Assembly (NCBI GenBank): GCA_964618845.1
Contig: CAZUCU010000001.1
Coordinates: 1 to 64,000 of the forward strand
Origin: CAZUCU01 sp964618845
GTDB lineage: Bacteria; Patescibacteriota; Minisyncoccia; Phycocordibacterales; JAACPR01
Direction: 5' to 3'
Length of the DNA: 64,000 nt
The stretch's first letter is position 1, and every line of letters begins with the position of its first letter. Of the stretch, positions 58,737-64,000 are shown one piece after another. A program made the translations under genes and the position numbers. The notes under the pieces are model-generated. The model was not told the origin of the DNA and did not search any database. It worked only from the letters and a program-made list of their open reading frames with translations.

Positions 58737-59834
58737 CTATCTTTTAGGAGGTAACTCTTCTTCTCTTTCAACTAAAATATCTTGGAATTTCTCTAAATTT
58801 TCAAGAATAATTCCAGTACCACGAGCAACGGCGGTCAATGACTCATTTGCCACATAAATTGGAATCTCAAGTTCTTGATTCAAAATCTCAGGAAGTCCTT
58901 TTAAAAGCGCACTACCACCAACTAAATAAATTCCCCGCTTCATAATATCAGACAAAATTTCTGGTGGAGTTGATTCCAATACTTCTTTGGCACCTTCAAT
59001 AATAGAAACAACGGAGTGGGAAATTGCTTCTCTAATATCTGCATCAGTTACAATAACTTCTCGCGGAAGACCCGTGACTAAATCTCTACCTCTAATAGTC
59101 GTCTCTTCTGTATTTTTACCTGGTAAAACATTTCCTATAGCAATTTTAACATCCTCAGAGGTTTTTTCTCCGATCAAAATTTTAAATTCATTTCTTACAT
59201 AATTCATTATATCATCATTAAATTTATCTCCTGCAATTTTTAAATTCTTTGATCTAACAATTCCCCCAAGAGAAATAACAGCAATATCTGTAGTGCCTCC
59301 ACCAATATCAATTATCATATTCCCAACAGGATCAGAAATAGGTAGTTTAATACCAATGGCCGCCGCCATAGACTCTTCAACAATATGTACTTCTCGAGCT
59401 CCAGCATTTAATGTGGCATCCCTGACTGCTCTTGATTCGACATTAGTTACTTCAGATGGCACCCCAACAACAACTTTTGGACCAAAATAATTTTTGTTAC
59501 CTTTTTGGGCTTTATTTATCAAATAATTTATCATTTCTTCGGTAACTTCAAAATCAGAAATAACCCCATCAACAAGGGGTTTAATTGCCTCTATATGACC
59601 CGGGGTTCTACCAATCATTCTTTTGGCCTCTTCTCCAACAGCCACCACTTGACCAGTTTTGGTATTAACTGCCACAACAGAAGGTTCATTTATAATTACC
59701 CCTTTATTTGGCACATAAACAAGCGTATTGGTTGTTCCCAAATCAATACCGATATTGCCAGAGAATAGGTTATAAAAATTCCCAACTCTGTTAATTAATC
59801 CCCTTATTTTCTTTCTCATATATTTACCAAACAT
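58737..59834 (-). CDS. mreB: Actin-like rod-shape protein MreB
   Basis: ATP-dependent filament under the membrane that directs side-wall synthesis. 365 residues. Phosphate-1 [19 protein letters not shown], the FGPKVVVGVPSEVTNVE block, IIDIGGGTTDIAVISLGG and VGGSALLKGLPEILNQEL. About 20 extra basic residues precede the fold, perhaps a membrane-binding helix. Presence of mreBC and mrdA predicts a rod or elongated cell. Confidence 0.95.
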   Translation of the reverse strand: MFGKYMRKKIRGLINRVGNFYNLFSGNIGIDLGTTNTLVYVPNKGVIINEPSVVAVNTKTGQVVAVGEEAKRMIGRTPGHIEAIKPLVDGVISDFEVTEEMINYLINKAQKGNKNYFGPKVVVGVPSEVTNVESRAVRDATLNAGAREVHIVEESMAAAIGIKLPISDPVGNMIIDIGGGTTDIAVISLGGIVRSKNLKIAGDKFNDDIMNYVRNEFKILIGEKTSEDVKIAIGNVLPGKNTEETTIRGRDLVTGLPREVIVTDADIREAISHSVVSIIEGAKEVLESTPPEILSDIMKRGIYLVGGSALLKGLPEILNQELEIPIYVANESLTAVARGTGIILENLEKFQDILVEREEELPPKR

Positions 59835-59898
59835 TTAGAATCTAAACATTTAGTAAATTTAAATATCTAAATGTCTATCTGTCTAAATGTCTAATTAC
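59835..59898. repeat. CTAAATGTCT word repeats between proS and mreB
   Basis: Words AACATTTAG and CTAAATGTCTA alternate in this gap. A similar stretch (TGTCTAAATATCTAAA) precedes the PilM-like gene near 8697. A third flavour of short-word repeat. Confidence 0.55.
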
Positions 59899-61152
59899 CT
59901 ATACATTAAAATCACCCTCTACAATATCAAAAAAAGACTTATGTGTCATTTCTCCAGTTTTTCTATCTTTAACTTCAAAATTACCGTCTTCAATAGATCT
60001 TTTACTAACAACCACAGAATATGGTATACCAATCAAATCAGCATCATTAAACTTTTCGCCTGCCGAAATATCTCTATCGTCAAATAAAACTTCTATATCG
60101 TTTGCCAGAAATCCTTCATACATTTTCTGTGCCTCTTCTATTACTTCCTTATCATTTTGGAGAGCAATCAGATGAATTTGAAAAGGTGCAATTTCTTTTG
60201 GCCAAACAATTCCTTTGGCATCTGACAAAACTTCTACAATCGTTGCCATCAGTCTTCCAATACCTATACCATAACTTCCCATCCATGGATATTTTTCATT
60301 TCCTTCCCTATCTTTAAACTTTAAATTTTCAGCTTCTGCAAATTTTTGTCCTAATGAAAAAATATTTCCAACTTCAATGGTTTTTTTCTCCACTAAAGAA
60401 GTTTTATCAAGGTTAGCCTCTTTCAGATTTTCATCTGTCATAATATCTTTATTAATTCCTATCTTGGTTTGTTCATCAACATAAACCGTATCTTCTCCTG
60501 CTTCTGTTACGGTTTGAAATTCATGAGAATATTTTGAAAAAACACCACCACTTGCAAACACACAATAAGTCCTATCTCCAAGCCCAACTCTGTCAAAAAT
60601 ATTTATATAAGCTTTTTTGGCTCTTTCATAATATTCATCTTGTTCTTCTTTTGATTCACAATATGAATATAAATCTTTCATTAAAAATTCACGACCGCGC
60701 ATAAGCCCAGATTTAGCTCTAAGTTCATTTCGAAATTTTGTTTGAAATTGATAAACATAAATAGGTAAATCTTTATAAGAAGAGACGTGATCACGAAGCA
60801 TATTGGAAATTGGTTCTTCGTGTGTAATTCCTAAACCAAGCTCAGTATCATTTTTTAATTTAGTTTTAAACCAAATATCTACTTTATTGTCATCCCATCT
60901 ATCTGATGCTTTCCAAACTTCTGGGTTTTGTAAAGCTGTCATAGAAATTTCAACACCCCCAATTTCCTCCATTTCTTCTTTGATAATTTTTTTGATTTTT
61001 TCAAAAACTCTAACTCCAAGTGGCAAAAGAGCATAAACTCCTGCTAACTCCTTATGTATAAAACCGGCCCTAATTAATAATTGCGCATTTTGAGATGTTT
61101 CATCCTTTGGCACCTCCCTCCTCGTTTTTAAAAATAATTGACTGAATTTCAT
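59899..61152 (-). CDS. proS: Prolyl-tRNA synthetase, form without editing insertion
   Basis: 417 residues; class II core with motif 2 around FRNELRAKSGLMRGREFLMKD and motif 3 MGSYGIGIGRLMATIVE, then the anticodon-binding domain (FLANDIEVLFDDRDISAGEKF). The roughly 180-residue INS editing domain that normally separates motifs 2 and 3 in bacterial ProRS is absent, as in some alphaproteobacterial and CPR forms. Ala-tRNA-Pro proofreading would then need a trans factor, which I do not see here. Confidence 0.95.
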   Translation of the reverse strand: MKFSQLFLKTRREVPKDETSQNAQLLIRAGFIHKELAGVYALLPLGVRVFEKIKKIIKEEMEEIGGVEISMTALQNPEVWKASDRWDDNKVDIWFKTKLKNDTELGLGITHEEPISNMLRDHVSSYKDLPIYVYQFQTKFRNELRAKSGLMRGREFLMKDLYSYCESKEEQDEYYERAKKAYINIFDRVGLGDRTYCVFASGGVFSKYSHEFQTVTEAGEDTVYVDEQTKIGINKDIMTDENLKEANLDKTSLVEKKTIEVGNIFSLGQKFAEAENLKFKDREGNEKYPWMGSYGIGIGRLMATIVEVLSDAKGIVWPKEIAPFQIHLIALQNDKEVIEEAQKMYEGFLANDIEVLFDDRDISAGEKFNDADLIGIPYSVVVSKRSIEDGNFEVKDRKTGEMTHKSFFDIVEGDFNV

Positions 61153-61194
61153 ATAGAATATATTAACATACTAATAATTTAGTAAATATAAAGT

Positions 61195-61788
61195 TTATCT
61201 TTCCCATACAATATGTCCGTTTATATCATGTTTTTCGAAAGTTTTTAAAATATCTGCACAAAATTTTATAAGTTCTTTATTTTTTTCAGTTTTGGCCAAT
61301 TCATAAAGTCGTATAAACATTTTCTTTCCTGTTTCTGTCTGTTTAAAATTTTTCTTAATAAAATTATGTTGAGAACATAAAGTTTGGCCGTTTTCAATTG
61401 TTGCTTCTCCACCGAAATCTTTAGATTTAATATGATCAATATGCAATTCAACTCCTTCTTTTTTACCTCTGCCACAAATAACACATTTATATCCGTCTCT
61501 CTTCAGAATTTCTGTTTTTTGAGAATATGTAAAATCTTCTAATTTCCTTAAGTGAGCTTTTTTAGGATCATACTTATAAATTCCTTTCGCTACTTTAACC
61601 AAAAAACCATTTTGTGATAGTTTTCTAATCGCTCGATCTGGATCACGAAAAATCTTACCTGTCCGTTTCTTATATGTTGAAACTACCCAATCAACAACTT
61701 CGGGATGTTTTATATCCCTTTTAGGATTTGATTTAAAAAATTCGATTATTAAATCTTGTTGAATTAAATTATTTTTGTCTTTTTTCAT
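61195..61788 (-). CDS. HNH restriction endonuclease (partner of the adjacent methyltransferase)
   Basis: 197 residues. N-terminal helical/winged region (IIEFFKSNPKRDIKHPEVVDW, then LSQNGFLVKVAKGIYKYDP), then an HNH nuclease: CVICGRGKKEGVELHIDHIKS with His-Ile-Asp-His near residue 116, IENGQTLCSQHNFIKKN with the Asn and final His. Two CxxC-type pairs could bind zinc. It starts 3 bases after the methyltransferase stop, so the two form a compact type II system. Recognition site unknown. Confidence 0.85.
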   Translation of the reverse strand: MKKDKNNLIQQDLIIEFFKSNPKRDIKHPEVVDWVVSTYKKRTGKIFRDPDRAIRKLSQNGFLVKVAKGIYKYDPKKAHLRKLEDFTYSQKTEILKRDGYKCVICGRGKKEGVELHIDHIKSKDFGGEATIENGQTLCSQHNFIKKNFKQTETGKKMFIRLYELAKTEKNKELIKFCADILKTFEKHDINGHIVWER

Positions 61789-61791
61789 AAA

Positions 61792-62640
61792 TTATTTTAT
61801 TAAAATTTCTTGATTAATTTTTGCTTCTTCTTTTAAACGTGTTATAGCAATATCACAATATTTTCTATCAATATCAATTCCAATTCCAATTCTATTATGT
61901 AAATATGAAGCAATAAGAGTTGAACCACTTCCCAAAAACGGATCCAAAATTGTGTCCCTTTCAAAACTAAATAATTTTATACATCGTCTCGGCAACTCCA
62001 CAGGAAAAGGTGACGGATGCCCACCCGCTCCTTTTTTATTTTGTCCGGGAAAAGTCCAGATACCATATGTCCAATCTAAAAATTCTTTTTTAGTAATATC
62101 ATTTATTCTACTGCCACCAGTTTTTTTCCAACTATCTTTATATAAAACCAATATTAATTCAACAGGAGCTATAACATAAGGAGCAGAAGCTGACATATAA
62201 GAACCCCAAGCAGTTCGACGAGAAATATTTCCTTCATTCCAAATAATAGTTGAATGATATTTCCAACCAATATCTTTTGCAATTTTTGTTATATCTGCAC
62301 CAACAGATTTTTGACCACCTTTATTTTTATCTAAAGGAATATTTAATAATAATCGCCCCTCGATTTTTGCCAAATCAAAACATTTTTTTATCCATTTTTT
62401 AGTAAACTCCAAATATTCTTCATATGAAAGATTATCATCATTAGAATTGTAATGAATATCGACATTGTAGGGTGGTGAAGTAACAATAAGATCAATCGAT
62501 TCATTGGGAATAGATTTTATAGTTAAAATATCTTCATTGAAAATTTTAATATTTTTAGTCTCAAAATAAGGCCTTCGAGTTAAAATTTTTGAATTTTTTA
62601 TATTTTTTTTTACTATTTGCATTGATTGGTATTCTAACAT
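61792..62640 (-). CDS. Type II DNA methyltransferase, beta class
   Basis: 282 residues. Motif IV TSPPYNVDIHY near residue 53 comes before motif I DPFLGSGSTLIA near residue 230, the beta-class order for N6-adenine or N4-cytosine enzymes. The TSPPY form fits either. The middle holds the target-recognition part. An extended -10 (minus strand 62647-62655, TGGTATATA) ends 6 bases before the ATG, which puts modification first and restriction second in the unit. Confidence 0.93.
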   Translation of the reverse strand: MLEYQSMQIVKKNIKNSKILTRRPYFETKNIKIFNEDILTIKSIPNESIDLIVTSPPYNVDIHYNSNDDNLSYEEYLEFTKKWIKKCFDLAKIEGRLLLNIPLDKNKGGQKSVGADITKIAKDIGWKYHSTIIWNEGNISRRTAWGSYMSASAPYVIAPVELILVLYKDSWKKTGGSRINDITKKEFLDWTYGIWTFPGQNKKGAGGHPSPFPVELPRRCIKLFSFERDTILDPFLGSGSTLIASYLHNRIGIGIDIDRKYCDIAITRLKEEAKINQEILIK

Positions 62641-62646
62641 GTATTA

Positions 62647-62655
62647 TATATACCA
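62647..62655 (-). promoter_or_regulatory. Extended -10 of the restriction-modification unit
   Basis: Minus strand TGGTATATA, hexamer 62647-62652, six bases before ATG 62640. A DnaA-box-like TTATCCACA is at 62713-62721 in the same gap. Confidence 0.5.
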
Positions 62656-62747
62656 TAAACAACATTAAATTTTCATAAAAAAGTGATAAAGAATTGATTA
62701 AATAATCCTTAGTTATCCACACAATTATATGTATTATTAATAAAATA

Positions 62748-63818
62748 TTAAAATAACTTCCCTATATCAGAAATTGTAATGACAATCATTAAAATCAATA
62801 GAATTGCAAAACCAACAAAGTTTAAAACATTCGCCACTTTTGGATTTATGTTTCTTCTGGTAAGAACTTCAATCAAAATAAACAACAATCTTCCACCATC
62901 CAAAGCTGGGAACGGAAGTAAATTCAAAATTGCTAAATTCACAGAAATAAATGCGGTAAAAATAATTAAATTAACAATCCCAGATTTGGCAGCTTCCCCC
63001 ACAAGTCCAACAATGCCTATCGGACCAGCAATATTTTCAAGTTTAGCTTCTCCAGAAAAAGCATCAAAAATTAAATTTTTGAGAGCAATTGTTGTTTCTT
63101 TAAGTGTATATCCGGTCATCAAAAATCCATGCCAGAAAGATTTAAAAACATTTGTTTTGGTATTTACAACATCTTCCATATAAAAACCAACGACTTCCCC
63201 ATCACTCGTCTTTAATTTTGAATTAATCGCCACATCACCCTTGGAAGTTTTAAGTAAAAACGGCACATTATTATTTTTTATATTTTGCAAAGCATCAGAA
63301 GAGTTTTTAAAATAAATTTCATTGTTTCCTTTCACTAAACCTAAAATTTGATCACCCTTTTTTATTCCTAATCTTTCGGCTGGAGTATTTTCTTCAACAG
63401 AAATAACTTGAATTTTAGAATTTTCGTTATTAACAAAAGAAAAAGTATCCTTGGAAACATCAAAACCAATTACAAATGCAACTCCAAACAAAAACCAAGC
63501 AAAAAATATATTAAACATAACACCGGCAACCAAAACTGAAATTTGTGTAAACTTGGATTTATTTACAAAAGAATCTTTTGCATTTTTAGCCATTGATTCT
63601 TCGTCAGGGTTTTCTCCAAAAATTTTTACATACCCCCCAAAAGGGATAAAGTTAAGAGCATACCTTGTACCACCTTTAACCCAAGAGAAAATCCGAGGCG
63701 GAAAACCGATTGCAAATTCATCAACTCTTATTCCACTTTTCTTGGCTACTAAAAAATGTCCAAGTTCATGAACAAAAATGAGTGCACCAAGTATTATGAT
63801 AAAAATTATTACAGACAT
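62748..63818 (-). CDS. rseP: Site-2 intramembrane metalloprotease RseP
   Basis: M50 family; 356 residues. Zinc motif HELGHF in the first membrane helix (about residues 17-22), GFPPRIFSWVKGGTRYALNF, one PDZ domain (VISVEENTPAERLGIKKGDQ), and the third zinc ligand in NLLPFPALDGGRLLF. It cuts membrane-anchored anti-sigma factors or signal peptides. The start overlaps the stop of frr by one base (TAATG). Confidence 0.94.
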   Translation of the reverse strand: MSVIIFIIILGALIFVHELGHFLVAKKSGIRVDEFAIGFPPRIFSWVKGGTRYALNFIPFGGYVKIFGENPDEESMAKNAKDSFVNKSKFTQISVLVAGVMFNIFFAWFLFGVAFVIGFDVSKDTFSFVNNENSKIQVISVEENTPAERLGIKKGDQILGLVKGNNEIYFKNSSDALQNIKNNNVPFLLKTSKGDVAINSKLKTSDGEVVGFYMEDVVNTKTNVFKSFWHGFLMTGYTLKETTIALKNLIFDAFSGEAKLENIAGPIGIVGLVGEAAKSGIVNLIIFTAFISVNLAILNLLPFPALDGGRLLFILIEVLTRRNINPKVANVLNFVGFAILLILMIVITISDIGKLF

Positions 63819-64000
63819 TATGATCTAATTTCTTGTTCTTTTAATTTAAATTTACTATCTAACTCTTTTGTTTTTTCATCGACTAACTTTTGAATTTCAT
63901 CTTTTTTTCTTTTTAAATCATCTTCAGACATTGCGCCTTCTTTCTCTAATTTTTCTAAAGATTTTATAATATCCCCCCTTTCATTTCTAATAGAAATTTT
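63818..64000 (-). CDS. frr: Ribosome recycling factor, C-terminal part (partial)
   Basis: The gene enters from beyond the right edge. About 60 codons are visible, translating to ISIRNERGDIIKSLEKLEKE, then GAMSEDDLKRKKDEIQKLVD and ending KEQEIRS. This is the final helix of the three-helix bundle of RRF, which splits post-termination ribosomes with EF-G. Coupled to rseP by TAATG. Confidence 0.88.
   Translation of the reverse strand, partial: KISIRNERGDIIKSLEKLEKEGAMSEDDLKRKKDEIQKLVDEKTKELDSKFKLKEQEIRS

Noticed and set aside
1..64000. Alternative genetic code (TGA as Gly) as in Gracilibacteria
   Set aside because: Clean gene ends use TGA, for example at 2474-2476 and 23868-23870, and no protein needs read-through.

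Overview
This window reads as the AT-rich chromosome of a Candidate Phyla Radiation bacterium (Patescibacteria), most likely of the Parcubacteria/Paceibacteria side. Evidence: protein families are reduced in length (AlaRS lacks its C-terminal part, ProRS lacks the editing insertion, L13 is short), most genes have no ribosome binding site, and several membrane families here are of the kind met in this group. TGA works as a stop codon. No rRNA, replication origin or CRISPR array was seen; there is one tRNA (Glu, anticodon CTC).

Layout. 1-11.2 kb: a sigma-region-4/HARE-HTH protein, a membrane protein overlapping mltG, mnmA, a transglutaminase-like protein, a SET-domain protein, an ATP-cone nuclease overlapping alaS, and an actin-like/anchored-ectodomain pair. 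11.2-15.1 kb: infA-rpsM-rpsK-rpsD-rpoA-rplQ-rplM-rpsI. 15.1-19.2 kb: grpE-dnaK-dnaJ and a membrane protein. 19.2-22.6 kb: a small cassette, trpS, a MazF-like toxin, a propeller-like protein and repeats. 22.6-31.9 kb: scpA-scpB-dacA, then mraY-ftsW-murG-gltX, an EnvC-like hydrolase and a FemAB-like transferase. 31.9-42.0 kb: mixed housekeeping (SLT-like lysozyme, rpmA, rplI, ctpA, corA, cysS, dnaB, recR, rplU, rmuC, yqeY). 42.0-48.8 kb: accessory region with tRNA-Glu, an IS element, coiled-coil and low-complexity proteins, and GC-richer single-gene cassettes. 48.8-53.5 kb (minus): mraZ-rsmH-ftsL-ftsI-murF. 53.8-64 kb (minus): lysS, greA, mreB-mreC-mreD-like-mrdA, proS, a type II restriction-modification pair, rseP and the end of frr.

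The main theme is cell envelope and division: lipid II synthesis (MurF, MraY, MurG), polymerases (FtsW, FtsI, PBP2), elongasome scaffold (MreB, MreC), and trimming or remodelling enzymes (MltG, DacA, EnvC-like, SLT, FemAB). The dcw genes are split into two blocks about 20 kb apart, and the mraZ block carries a clear MraZ operator.

The strongest non-gene signal is a promoter grammar. On both strands an extended -10 box (TGN-TATAAT) lies 4-8 nt, usually 6-8 nt, before the start codon of genes that head transcripts, so most of these mRNAs should be leaderless. The GC-richer cassette genes do the opposite: -35/-10 promoter, a leader of tens of bases, a real Shine-Dalgarno and a strong terminator. 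Other layers are long hairpins with a shared CGAG-type core, two full REP-like palindromes, a row of four mini-hairpins, and dispersed short-word repeats that enter coding sequence.
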